NCBI GenBank assembly: GCA_019661855.1 | Contig: JAIFWM010000006.1 | Coordinates: 1-20,145, forward strand | Source: Candidatus Parcubacteria bacterium | GTDB lineage: Bacteria; Patescibacteriota; Minisyncoccia; Phycocordibacterales; SBAW01 | Length of the DNA: 20,145 bases | Direction: 5' to 3' | In this document: positions 1 through 6,586 of the stretch, piece after piece | How positions within the stretch are numbered: the stretch's first letter is position 1 | How the letters are laid out: the number at the start of each line of letters is the position of its first letter | Made by a program: the position numbers and the translations under genes | The notes under the pieces: generated by a model | Told to the model about the DNA's origin: nothing | The model's input: only the letters and a program-made list of their open reading frames with translations | Databases searched by the model: none

Positions 1-289
1 CCCCGCGCTCATCTGACCCAACCGAGAGCCCGAGGTTTGCTTGGGTAATCGCCTTTTCAATTTCCTTAGATTGCCCTTGGTCATAAGGGCTAATGCGAAT
101 GGTGCGCGCATCCTCAACGGTAATAGTTGCTGCTTGGTTGATAGCCACCCTGGTGCCATACATCTCTACCTGCACGTTGTCTAAAATAGCGGGTGCAGCA
201 CGTCCTGTACGAATACCCGAGAGTTCGCGCCCTAAACGCTCATTAATTTCTGCAATCTTCTTATCAAACGGTTTAAAGTCATATGCCAT
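1..289 (-). CDS. frr: Ribosome recycling factor, 3' end cut by window edge
   Basis: This gene encodes ribosome recycling factor, which works with EF-G to split post-termination ribosomes in the cytoplasm. The ATG is at 289 and about 96 codons are inside the window; the C-terminal half lies beyond position 1. The translated N-terminus begins MAYDFKPFDKKIAEINERLG and continues with the family's hallmark stretch ELSGIRTGRAAPAILD, then VEMYGTRVAINQAATITVEDARTI. In the known family this corresponds to helix 1 of the three-helix bundle, the conserved (L)xxIRTGRA motif and the start of the beta domain. It is the last visible gene of a minus-strand unit mreB, delta-prime-like, nth, frr, and follows nth by 12 bases. 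I recognise it from the translation; the missing C-terminus cannot be checked. Confidence 0.93.
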   Translation of the reverse strand, partial: MAYDFKPFDKKIAEINERLGRELSGIRTGRAAPAILDNVQVEMYGTRVAINQAATITVEDARTIRISPYDQGQSKEIEKAITQANLGLSVGSDERG

Positions 290-301
290 GGTGATATTCT
301 A

Positions 302-961
302 TCAAACGCTGAATTTCTTTGCTGCTGTGGGAAAAACTTTAATGAGAGGGTCTTTGGTGAGGTCATATTTACGCGCGGGGGCAAGGTAACGCCCATAGTG
401 TATGACCCGGTGTGTAAAGTGCGACCACTCTTTTTTGGGCAACAACTCCATTAAGTCCCGCTCAATGCGCACCGGATCCTGATAGTCTGACAAATCATAC
501 CGCTGCACAAAGCGTATAACATGCGTGTCTACCGTAATCCCCTCTACCTTGCCATACCCTTCAGACAACACCACTGTCGCGGTCTTCCGAGCTACTCCCG
601 GCAAACTCAAAAGCTCGGGCATTGTTTGTGGTACTTTGCCATTATATTTTTCTTTAATCATCTTGACAGCGCCCAAGATATTTTTAGTTTTGTTTTTATA
701 AAATCCTGATGATCTAATCATTTTTTCAAACTCACGGGGGTTTGCCGAAACATAGTTATCGAGTGTCTTATATTTTTTAAACAGCTCTGCGGTAATTTTG
801 TTCACCATCTTGTCGGTACACTGTGCCGAGAGTTGTACCGCAACCAAGAGCTGCAATGGGTTTTTATAGTTAAGTTCTATTTCTGCTTTAGGAAAAAGCT
901 TCTTTAATGCTAGATCAAGCTTTTGAATTCTCTCCCGACGGGTTAGTTTTTGGGGAGACAT
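302..961 (-). CDS. nth: Endonuclease III-like DNA glycosylase/AP lyase without the iron-sulfur motif
   Basis: The 219-aa protein is an HhH-GPD base-excision repair glycosylase of the endonuclease III family, which removes oxidised pyrimidines and cleaves the abasic site. Visible are QLSAQCTD (about 43-50), the helix-hairpin-helix LPGVARKTATVVL (about 120-132) with the expected catalytic Lys126, and VDTHV with the catalytic Asp145. The C-terminus after HYGRYLAPARKYD contains no cysteines, so the C-X6-C-X2-C-X5-C cluster-binding loop of E. coli Nth is absent although overall length is normal. Only Cys48 is present in the whole protein. The start at 961 overlaps the end of the preceding delta-prime-like gene by 19 bases, which suggests coupled translation. 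A MutY or AlkA assignment fits less well because the Lys/Asp pair is intact and there is no C-terminal NUDIX-like domain. Confidence 0.9.
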   Translation of the reverse strand: MSPQKLTRRERIQKLDLALKKLFPKAEIELNYKNPLQLLVAVQLSAQCTDKMVNKITAELFKKYKTLDNYVSANPREFEKMIRSSGFYKNKTKNILGAVKMIKEKYNGKVPQTMPELLSLPGVARKTATVVLSEGYGKVEGITVDTHVIRFVQRYDLSDYQDPVRIERDLMELLPKKEWSHFTHRVIHYGRYLAPARKYDLTKDPLIKVFPTAAKKFSV

Positions 962-1430
962 AGGGCAAGGTGTTCGAGCAGCATTTTTATCGACGGCGAA
1001 CGGTCACGCAGGTAGTCGCGCACTTTACTTATATCCTCCAACCCCTGCCGCAATTCCAAAGTGTTCGACTTACGAAGTCGAACAAAGAGCTCTGCTTCAA
1101 GGCCGTTTACCAAGTCGCGCGCCCGTTCTTTAACCTCCTCGTCATCTTTAAGAAACTTAGTGATATAGTCGCTGCGTTCTTTGCTCCCCAACTTTAAAAA
1201 TTTTTTAGCCTCTGTGAATGTTTTAGACTCTAACTGCGTAGGTTCTCCCCAGATGAGATACCAAGAAAATAAACTGTCTTCTCGGTAACGTTTTTTAAAC
1301 TCGCGAGTTGAGTCAAATCGCGGGCATCATCCACTCCAAATCGTTCATACTTACGCGCCCAAAAAGGTTTGATCGCCTCTTTATATGCATCAAACTGTTC
1401 TGTTTGCCCTTCGATATAGTACGCGTGCAT
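943..1430 (-). pseudogene. DNA polymerase III delta-prime-like clamp-loader gene, frameshifted and internally deleted
   Basis: Two abutting reading frames appear to be remnants of one gene. The first (1430 to 1230) starts MHAYYIEG and includes YERFGVDDARDLTQLASLKNV and KTVYFLGISS, the pattern I associate with short delta-prime-like (HolB-type) proteins of Parcubacteria, in which ISS is normally followed by a REAQNALLKLFEEP-type segment. Here that segment is missing: frame 1 runs into a TAG, while the -1 frame continues GEPTQLESKTFTEAKKFLKL and then GSKERSDYITKFLKDDEEVKER to a stop at 943, resembling the helical C-terminal part of the same family. The simplest reading is an internal deletion of a length not divisible by three, near 1240-1260. 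The gene sits 8 bases after mreB and overlaps nth by 19 bases. An assembly error is the main alternative. The downstream part (943-1191) could still be translated as an 82-aa protein. Family assignment is from memory of the motif. Confidence 0.6.
1062..1084. repeat. 23-bp palindromic repeat, copy 1 (inside coding sequence)
   Basis: A perfect inverted repeat with arms TGTTCGACTT and AAGTCGAACA around ACG. The identical 23 bp recurs at 8622-8644. In this copy it lies within the delta-prime-like gene, where the minus strand reads it as VRLRKSN without breaking frame. Confidence 0.85.
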
Positions 1431-1438
1431 AGTTTATT

Positions 1439-2452
1439 CTAACGCTTCGCGATGATTGCCTTTTTGTAAGTATCCAAGTGATCAAGGGCAATACCAGTAC
1501 CACGAGCCACACAAAAGAGTGGTTCTTCGGCCACCTGCGCTTTAACACCCGTGCGACGCAAAATAAGTTCAGGAAAGTTGCGCAACTGCGACGTGCCACC
1601 CGTCATCGTGATGCCACGGTCAATAATATCGCTTGCCAGTTCGGGTGGAGTTTCTTGCAACACATCGCGCACTGCTTTGATCATCTCGCGCAACTCCTTG
1701 CCTATCGCTTTAACAATGTCGTTGGTTTTGAGCTCGCACGAACGTGGAAGGCCAGTTATAAAGTCACGTCCACGCACCTGCACTGCAAGCTCCTCCTCCA
1801 TCGGCACCGCAGAGCCTATTGCGATTTTGACGTTCTCTGCGGTTTTGTCACCAATACCAAGGTTGTATGTCTTCTTTATATAGTCGGCTATCGCATGGTC
1901 GAGTTTATCGCCTGCACATTTAACAGATGTGGATGCCACAATACCTCCAAGTGAAATCACCGCAACGTCCATGGTGCCGCCACCAATATCAATAACCATG
2001 TTGCCACGCGCTTCTTGAATAGGAATACCTGCACCAATAGCAGCAAGCACCGACTCTTTAACCACATACGCGCTGCGCGCGCCGGCTTTGATAGCAGCCT
2101 CAACAACCGCGCGACGTTCAGTCGAGGTAACACCAGTAGGCACCGAGACCATCACCTCTGGTTTAAAAAATTGAAACTTCCCCATCGCTTTACCAATAAA
2201 GTAACGCAACATAGCTTGCGTCACGCGATAGTCGGCAATAACGCCGTCTTTAAGTGGCCGATAGGCAATAATCTCGCCAGGAGTGCGGCCTATCATCTCT
2301 TTGGCTTCAGCACCCACCGCTAAAATGCGTTTGTCGATTTGAGAAATAGCAACCACCGTGGGCTCATTTAAAACTACTCCCCTACCAGGAACAAACACGA
2401 GCGTGTTTGCAGTACCCAAGTCAATCCCAAGTTTCGGAGAAAAGAATGCCAT
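1439..2452 (-). CDS. mreB: Rod shape-determining protein MreB
   Basis: The 337-aa product is MreB, the bacterial actin that forms membrane-associated filaments guiding lateral peptidoglycan synthesis. The ATP-binding actin fold is visible: phosphate-1 loop GIDLGTANTLVF at residues 9-20, VVLNEPTVVAI, the phosphate-2 region DIGGGTMDVAVISLGGI, and GITMTGGTSQLRNFPELI toward the C-terminus. Length matches the family (about 330-350 aa). The N-terminus MAFFSPKLGIDLGT contains a few hydrophobic residues but no clear amphipathic helix, as is usual for short MreB forms. It is the first gene of the minus-strand unit leading to frr, and the gap to the next gene is only 8 bases. It is divergent from the 190-aa gene, so its promoter must lie in 2453-2558. 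No mreC, mreD, rodA or pbp2 follows, unlike the usual mre operon, so the partner genes must be elsewhere if present. Confidence 0.96.
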   Translation of the reverse strand: MAFFSPKLGIDLGTANTLVFVPGRGVVLNEPTVVAISQIDKRILAVGAEAKEMIGRTPGEIIAYRPLKDGVIADYRVTQAMLRYFIGKAMGKFQFFKPEVMVSVPTGVTSTERRAVVEAAIKAGARSAYVVKESVLAAIGAGIPIQEARGNMVIDIGGGTMDVAVISLGGIVASTSVKCAGDKLDHAIADYIKKTYNLGIGDKTAENVKIAIGSAVPMEEELAVQVRGRDFITGLPRSCELKTNDIVKAIGKELREMIKAVRDVLQETPPELASDIIDRGITMTGGTSQLRNFPELILRRTGVKAQVAEEPLFCVARGTGIALDHLDTYKKAIIAKR

Positions 2453-2496
2453 CGCGTCTTACATACTAGCCGAAATTTACTAAAACAGATAGAAAC

Positions 2497-2525
2497 TTTA
2501 CACATGCTAATTATTGTTCTATATT
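2497..2525 (+). promoter_or_regulatory. Sigma70-type promoter for the 190-aa gene
   Basis: TTTACA at 2497-2502 and TATATT at 2520-2525 are separated by 17 bases. Transcription would start near 2532. This rules out the upstream TTG (2514) and ATG (2526) starts and favours ATG 2559. Confidence 0.6.
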
Positions 2526-2558
2526 ATGAAAGGACATCCACACTCAGAGAGGCGCGCC

Positions 2559-3131
2559 ATGCAGGACTTATGGTTACCTGAAATTCGACGTAATGAAATC
2601 AAAGCAAAATACTTCGAATTTTTTGGAGTCGATAATCTCTTTGATCAAAACGGTTTATACGAAAGGATGGGTCAATTGGGATTTCTTCGAGCAACTCCTT
2701 CCGAAGAAGCACTTCGTCTGGACGATAACTTAAAAGCCTTAGTAGAAAAGACAGGTATCAATGCTGAAGAAATGCTTCGCTTCGAACTCTGGATGACCGA
2801 CATGGTTATGGAGAGTGCGTCGTTTGCAACCGAAGCTAAAAATCGCTTGGATGATGCAAGGGCAGAATACATCGTCTGCAGAATTGTTGGTTGGGCACGC
2901 CCACTGCCAAGAGCATCTGACATCACTGAATGGTATCAAAGGTTGCGTACGCTATTCCAATACCTTTCGTCCGAAGCACATATTAGTGAAGTGGCGAATA
3001 GGCTCGGACTATCGGATTCCGTGCTCATAGATGCGCTGTATCTTTTTATGCACAAGCAGATTGAGATATTGCGCGAGATGGCGGCACGAGGCCCTTTGCT
3101 TAAAGAAGGCGAATTTCCCAAAATATTCTAG
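2559..3131 (+). CDS. Hypothetical cytoplasmic protein, 190 aa
   Basis: I do not recognise this protein. ATG 2559 is chosen because AGAGAGG (2546-2552) lies 6 bases upstream and because the promoter's -10 box overlaps the earlier candidate starts. The product begins MQDLWLPEIRRNEIKAKYFE. It is rich in charged helical stretches with no signal peptide or membrane segment. Near residues 145-175 the stretch ISEVANRLGLSDSVLIDALYLFMHKQIEIL looks like a helix-turn-helix (SEVANRLGLSDSVLIDAL), so DNA binding is possible but unproven. The gene is transcribed alone: it has its own promoter and is followed by a strong terminator at 3148. It is divergent from mreB and precedes, in the same direction, the TrpR-like regulator; the terminator makes co-transcription unlikely. 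Confidence 0.75.
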   Translation: MQDLWLPEIRRNEIKAKYFEFFGVDNLFDQNGLYERMGQLGFLRATPSEEALRLDDNLKALVEKTGINAEEMLRFELWMTDMVMESASFATEAKNRLDDARAEYIVCRIVGWARPLPRASDITEWYQRLRTLFQYLSSEAHISEVANRLGLSDSVLIDALYLFMHKQIEILREMAARGPLLKEGEFPKIF

Positions 3132-3147
3132 TCTCGAGAAAACTCTA

Positions 3148-3180
3148 CCGCGCGGCACATCGCCGCGCGGATTTCTATTT
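3148..3180 (+). terminator. Rho-independent terminator after the 190-aa gene
   Basis: A 9-bp GC-only stem, CCGCGCGGC (3148-3156) with GCCGCGCGG (3162-3170) around a 5-base loop, is followed by ATTTCTATTT. Confidence 0.85.
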
Positions 3181-3199
3181 ACTTGTTTCTGGTGCATCT

Positions 3200-3223
3200 A
3201 GTGACTTGATATATCAAGTCACT
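3200..3223. repeat. 24-bp perfect palindrome, copy 1 (candidate operator)
   Basis: Arms AGTGACTTGATA and TATCAAGTCACT join with no loop to give a perfect 24-bp palindrome. The identical sequence recurs at 3723-3746, on the other side of the TrpR-like regulator gene. Its core TTGATATATC is repeated at 3247-3256 across that gene's likely -35 box. This arrangement is typical of the binding site of a dimeric HTH repressor, here inferred to be the neighbouring protein. Confidence 0.75.
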
Positions 3224-3244
3224 GGTTTAATGCCCGGGTTCCTG

Positions 3245-3274
3245 GGTTGATATATCCACCAACCCTGTGATAAG
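3245..3274 (+). promoter_or_regulatory. Promoter with overlapping half-matching operator, TrpR-like gene
   Basis: TTGATA (3247-3252) and GATAAG (3269-3274) are 16 bases apart and could be -35 and -10. The -35 lies inside an imperfect 16-bp palindrome (3245-3260, seven of eight pairs) with core GATATATC, the same core as the flanking 24-bp palindromes. A protein bound here would block RNA polymerase. Both promoter and operator are inferred. Confidence 0.45.
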
Positions 3275-3285
3275 GTGCGGCTCAA

Positions 3286-3717
3286 ATGAAAGTCCGAGCC
3301 AAAGAACTTACCGACACACAACGAATCGAAATTTTAGATACGTTATATACCGCAGCAAGGACAGTAAAAGGCAGAGCGGCTATGAAGCTTTTTCTACGAG
3401 ACCTTTTGACCCAAAGTGAACGCATTATGCTTGGGCGACGGATTATGATTGCTCGGAAGCTTTTGGCAGGCAGATCTCACCGCGCCATTGAGAAAGAAAT
3501 GAGAGTTGGAAAAGACACAGTTTGGCGTGTACAGCGTTGGTTGCTTGATCAGCTCCCTGGATATGAGGAAGTTATAAAGAGCTTGGAAATAGAGCTTGAA
3601 CATAGACAGAAAAAATATGATGACAAATTTTTGTATGCAACCAGTGCTTTGTATCGACTCAAAAAGAAATATCCACTGCATTTTCTCCTGTTCCCTACTC
3701 CAAAATTAAAGAAATGA
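3286..3717 (+). CDS. TrpR/YerC-like helix-turn-helix regulator
   Basis: The 143-aa protein resembles the Trp repressor superfamily (TrpR, YerC/YecD-like). Residues 1-90 are all-helical: TDTQRIEILDTLYTAARTVKG, AMKLFLRDLLTQSERIMLGRRIMIARKLLAG, then the HTH RSHRAIEKEMRVGKDTVWRVQRWL at about 63-86. The phrase FLRDLLTQSERIMLGRR is close to the family's conserved LLTPDER/E-LxxR segment. A C-terminal extension (about 95-143), rich in Lys and Tyr, goes beyond typical TrpR (about 108 aa). ATG 3286 has AAGGTG 8 bases upstream. The gene lies between two identical 24-bp palindromes, and a related palindrome overlaps its probable -35, so autoregulation is the natural inference. The ligand is unknown; no trp genes are near, so calling it trpR would be unjustified. 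Confidence 0.82.
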   Translation: MKVRAKELTDTQRIEILDTLYTAARTVKGRAAMKLFLRDLLTQSERIMLGRRIMIARKLLAGRSHRAIEKEMRVGKDTVWRVQRWLLDQLPGYEEVIKSLEIELEHRQKKYDDKFLYATSALYRLKKKYPLHFLLFPTPKLKK

Positions 3718-3722
3718 TTTGA

Positions 3723-3746
3723 AGTGACTTGATATATCAAGTCACT
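3723..3746. repeat. 24-bp perfect palindrome, copy 2 (candidate operator)
   Basis: This is identical to 3200-3223 and begins 5 bases after the stop codon of the TrpR-like gene. It lies between that stop and the 3' end of murA. It could fold as a hairpin, but no T-run follows on either strand, so terminator function is not favoured over protein binding. Confidence 0.75.
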
Positions 3747-3776
3747 CTGCAAATCAAGGTTGAGTAGTCTAATAAT

Positions 3777-5000
3777 CTAAACTTGTTCCCTTTTTATGTT
3801 GAGCCCGAGGTTTGAAAGCCTTTCTTCGATGCGCTCGTAACCGCGATCGATATGATACACGTTGTCTATAGTAGACGTGCCTCTTGCCACCGCTGCTGCC
3901 ATAAGAAACGCGAGTCCTGCGCGAATATCAGGGCTCTTTAACTCCTCTGCATGCAAAGGCGTTGGCCCTTCAATACGCGCGTGTTGCGAATCAATAAGAT
4001 CTATCTTTGCTCCCATGCGCACCAAGTCTTTGGTGTACTCTAACCTTCCCTTCCAAATAGTTTCAGCGAGTGTGCTCAAGCCATGTGCTTGCGTTAAGTA
4101 GACCATCATCGGTGGTTGCATATCGGTAGCAAAGCCTGGATACTCGTGCGTCTCTACAGCGAGCGCCTCTGGAGACTCACACCCCTCTACCTCTACATAA
4201 TCTTTGCCAATTTGTAACTGCACTCCAGATTGTTTTAAAAAGTCGGTAAGTGCTTGAACATGTTCGGGTACACATCCGGTGACTTTAATTTTTTTACCGA
4301 CTAGTGCACCGAGTAACACAAATGTACCTGTCTCAATTCTGTCTGGAGGTGTTTGATATATCTTGCCGTCTGCTTTGAGTAAACCCCCTCCCCTAATGCG
4401 CATAGTTGAGGCACCAACACCTTCAATCTTTGCGCCACATTCGTTTAAGTAGATCGCTAAATCACTAATCTCCGGCTCACGTGCAGCGTTATGAAGCACT
4501 GTCTCACCCTCTGTCAACACCGCCGCCATCATTAAGGTCTCCGTTGCGGTTACGGAAATTGGATCAAAATGTATTTCTGCACCTTTGAGTTTTTTAGCTT
4601 TGATGTGATAGGTGTCTCCCTCAAGCGAAACTTCTGCGCCCATCGCTTTAAACCCTTCTAAAAATAAATTGATAGGCCTAGGACCAATTACATCTCCCCC
4701 AGGATGCGGAAACGATACCGATCCATATCGCGCAAGCACGGGGCCAGTCAAAACTATCGACGCACGGATACGCTCGGCAACATCTTTTTTAAGTACCGGC
4801 CCGTCTTTCAAACCTTCGAGCAACTCCTGCATGCGCGCAACGTCCTCGATCTGTGGCACATTGCTAAGTTGCATCTCATCCTCAAAAAGTACTTTAGCTG
4901 CAAAAGCTTTGAGTACAGCATTTTTAGCGCCGCGCACAGAAATGTCCCCTGCGAGCACTTTTTTTCCGCTTAAGCCCTCCACTACAAATCGTTCAGCCAT
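3777..5000 (-). CDS. murA: UDP-N-acetylglucosamine 1-carboxyvinyltransferase (MurA) with Cys-to-Asp active site
   Basis: MurA transfers enolpyruvate from PEP to UDP-GlcNAc, the first committed step of peptidoglycan synthesis, in the cytoplasm. The 407-aa product shows RGAKNAVL with the catalytic Lys26-Asn27, ERIRASIVLTGP (Arg79 region), the active-site loop PHPGGDVIGPRP at about 99-109, and PGFATDMQP with the catalytic Asp293. In E. coli the loop reads GGCxIG with Cys115; here that position is Asp103. The same substitution is known in mycobacteria, Chlamydia and Borrelia and prevents covalent fosfomycin attack. The segment between the first domain's start and ERIRAS is shorter than in E. coli MurA (419 aa). 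The start overlaps the upstream 93-aa gene by 8 bases (ATGGCTGA), indicating translational coupling. An AroA assignment is excluded by the MurA-specific loop. Confidence 0.96.
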   Translation of the reverse strand: MAERFVVEGLSGKKVLAGDISVRGAKNAVLKAFAAKVLFEDEMQLSNVPQIEDVARMQELLEGLKDGPVLKKDVAERIRASIVLTGPVLARYGSVSFPHPGGDVIGPRPINLFLEGFKAMGAEVSLEGDTYHIKAKKLKGAEIHFDPISVTATETLMMAAVLTEGETVLHNAAREPEISDLAIYLNECGAKIEGVGASTMRIRGGGLLKADGKIYQTPPDRIETGTFVLLGALVGKKIKVTGCVPEHVQALTDFLKQSGVQLQIGKDYVEVEGCESPEALAVETHEYPGFATDMQPPMMVYLTQAHGLSTLAETIWKGRLEYTKDLVRMGAKIDLIDSQHARIEGPTPLHAEELKSPDIRAGLAFLMAAAVARGTSTIDNVYHIDRGYERIEERLSNLGLNIKREQV

Positions 5001-5274
5001 TGTTTTCAGCTTTATGTTTTTTTGGATTCACCTCCCACCAAAACTTTTTTGAAAACTCTTTAGCATCGTCACACACACGTTTTAAATAATAGAGATCTTT
5101 AGTAGGGATAGCCTGCAAGATGCGCCCCATGCGCGGCATAGTAAGTGGTGGCAACCCATCGCGCACACGCGAACGGTTTAAAACCTCTAAAAAATACTGC
5201 ATCATTTCACCCCGCTCAGTTGCCTTTTCCTTCTTTTTTGGGGATTTTTCGATATGACTGCCGATATGATCCAT
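4993..5274 (-). CDS. Hypothetical small basic protein upstream of murA, 93 aa
   Basis: I do not recognise this protein. It starts MDHIGSHIEKSPKKKEKATERG, a Lys-rich tail, followed by helical segments FLEVLNRSRVRDGLPPLTMPRMGRILQ and DLYYLKRVCDDAKEFSKKFWWEV, and ends with another basic tail. It has no membrane segment or signal peptide. Its TGA overlaps the murA ATG in the string ATGGCTGA, so it is very probably a real gene translated with murA. It is divergent from def; only 25 bases separate the two starts. The basic character suggests nucleic-acid binding, but this is speculation. A shorter start at one of the internal ATGs (MMQYFLEVL) is possible. Confidence 0.72.
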   Translation of the reverse strand: MDHIGSHIEKSPKKKEKATERGEMMQYFLEVLNRSRVRDGLPPLTMPRMGRILQAIPTKDLYYLKRVCDDAKEFSKKFWWEVNPKKHKAENNG

Positions 5275-5299
5275 ATAATAAGTATTGTATATTAGGCAC

Positions 5300-5824
5300 G
5301 TGAAAGACCCAATAATTCAGGAAGGAGCGCAGGTGCTGAGACTGAAGGCTAAACCTGTCCTTAAAAAAGACATAGAGAGCCTTAAGGTCCGCAGTCTCAT
5401 CGCAAAAATGAAGAAGGTACTCGCCAAAGAAGAGTTTGGTGTGGCTATTGCTGCACCTCAAGTTGGTGAGTCTTTGCGCATCTTTGTGGTTGCTGGTCGG
5501 GCCTTTCGCGAAGACAGCGAAGTGACCATGCCTGACAAAGTGTTCATAAACCCCGAGCTCATTCGCCTCTCTCGAAAAAAGAAAGAGATGACCGAAGGAT
5601 GCCTCTCAGTACGCAACAAATACGGCAGTGTGTTGCGTCATGAAAAAGCTTCCGTTAAAGCGTTAGATGAACAAGGTCGTGCGTTTACTTACCACGGGTC
5701 AGAACTCTTAGGACATATTTTTCAACACGAGTATGATCATCTTGAAGGTATCTTATATATAGACAAAGCAGTGCGACTTCAGGATGACGAAAATTGGCAG
5801 AAGTTGGGTGAGACTGAAGACTAA
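5300..5824 (+). CDS. def: Peptide deformylase
   Basis: Peptide deformylase removes the formyl group from the initiator methionine of nascent proteins, using a metal bound by one Cys and two His. All three family motifs are present in the 174-aa product: GVAIAAPQVG (canonical GxGxAAPQ with Ala at the third position), EGCLSV with the metal-binding Cys, and QHEYDHLEG with the HExxH pair. The frame stays open upstream to a TTG at 5285, but GTG 5300 gives the family-like start VKDPIIQEGAQVLR. No good Shine-Dalgarno is seen and a TATAAT lies at 5274-5279, so a short-leader transcript is likely. fmt follows after 12 bases, so the formylation and deformylation enzymes are co-transcribed, a common bacterial arrangement. 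Confidence 0.94.
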   Translation: MKDPIIQEGAQVLRLKAKPVLKKDIESLKVRSLIAKMKKVLAKEEFGVAIAAPQVGESLRIFVVAGRAFREDSEVTMPDKVFINPELIRLSRKKKEMTEGCLSVRNKYGSVLRHEKASVKALDEQGRAFTYHGSELLGHIFQHEYDHLEGILYIDKAVRLQDDENWQKLGETED

Positions 5825-5836
5825 AAATTAAACAGT

Positions 5837-6586
5837 ATGAAAGAACCTACTTTTGCGTTTTTTGGCACATCAATCGATTCGCAGTTTGCACTTGAACAAC
5901 TGCGTGTCGTGGGACTAGAGCCTGCAGTCATTGTCGATAGCAAAGAAATTCCGATTGAACTTTTTAACACCGACTGGGACTTCTTTTTGGTGTGCTCATA
6001 CGGCAAGATTTTAAAAAAAGATATACTCGACCTGCCTCGTCGCGGAGTTTTAAATATTCATCCTTCCCTTTTGCCTAAATACCGCGGCCCTTCACCCTAT
6101 GTTTCAAACATTTTGGCAGACGACCCTGAAGTAGGAGTTAGTGTAATGCTTTTAGAAGAAAAGATGGATGCGGGGCCCATTCTTGCTCAAGCGCGTATAG
6201 AAATAGACGCCGAAGATTGGCCACCCAAAGGCCTCATGCTCTCTAAAATGTTATTTACCGAAGGAGTAAATCTGCTTGCCGAAGCATTGCCTTCGTGGCT
6301 CGATGGGGTGCTTGAGCCAGTGGCACAGAATGAAAGCGAGGCCACCTATACCCGAAAGTTTAAAGACGAAGATGCGGTGCTTGATTTAAACAACCCACGC
6401 GAAGCGTTTCTTAAAATTCAAGCGTTCGACAAAAGTCCGCGCGCACATTTTATTAATGGAAAAGGCAAGCGCGTGATTGTTACCGATGCAAAGTGGCAAG
6501 ACGGCACACTCCTTTTAGAGCGGGTGCTTCCCGAAGGCAAAAAAGAAATGCCGTATCAAGACTACCTACGCGGGCAGCAAAATTAA
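5837..6586 (+). CDS. fmt: Methionyl-tRNA formyltransferase, compact form
   Basis: This enzyme uses 10-formyl-tetrahydrofolate to formylate Met-tRNA(fMet). The 249-aa product carries the formyltransferase signature: NIHPSLLPKYRGPSP with Asn73 and His75, and VSVMLLEEKMDAGPI with Asp111, matching the Asn-His-Asp catalytic set of E. coli Fmt. It is much shorter than E. coli Fmt (315 aa). The N-terminal Rossmann part has lost roughly 35 residues before WDFFLVCSYGKIL, and the C-terminal oligonucleotide-binding domain is reduced to a short segment (PRAHFINGKGKRVIVTDAKW). It is in tandem with def, 12 bases downstream. Its last 4 bases overlap the convergent hibernation-factor gene. A PurN or ArnA-like alternative is less likely given the def partner and the FxxSPRA-type element in the C-terminus. 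Confidence 0.92.
   Translation: MKEPTFAFFGTSIDSQFALEQLRVVGLEPAVIVDSKEIPIELFNTDWDFFLVCSYGKILKKDILDLPRRGVLNIHPSLLPKYRGPSPYVSNILADDPEVGVSVMLLEEKMDAGPILAQARIEIDAEDWPPKGLMLSKMLFTEGVNLLAEALPSWLDGVLEPVAQNESEATYTRKFKDEDAVLDLNNPREAFLKIQAFDKSPRAHFINGKGKRVIVTDAKWQDGTLLLERVLPEGKKEMPYQDYLRGQQN

Noticed and set aside
1478..1954. Plus-strand open frames opposite mreB
   Set aside because: They are shadows of a strongly recognised mreB and show no protein-like motifs.
4353..4364. TTGATATATCTT inside murA as a further operator for the TrpR-like regulator
   Set aside because: Only the core matches, symmetry is lost, and it lies mid-gene; it is probably chance.
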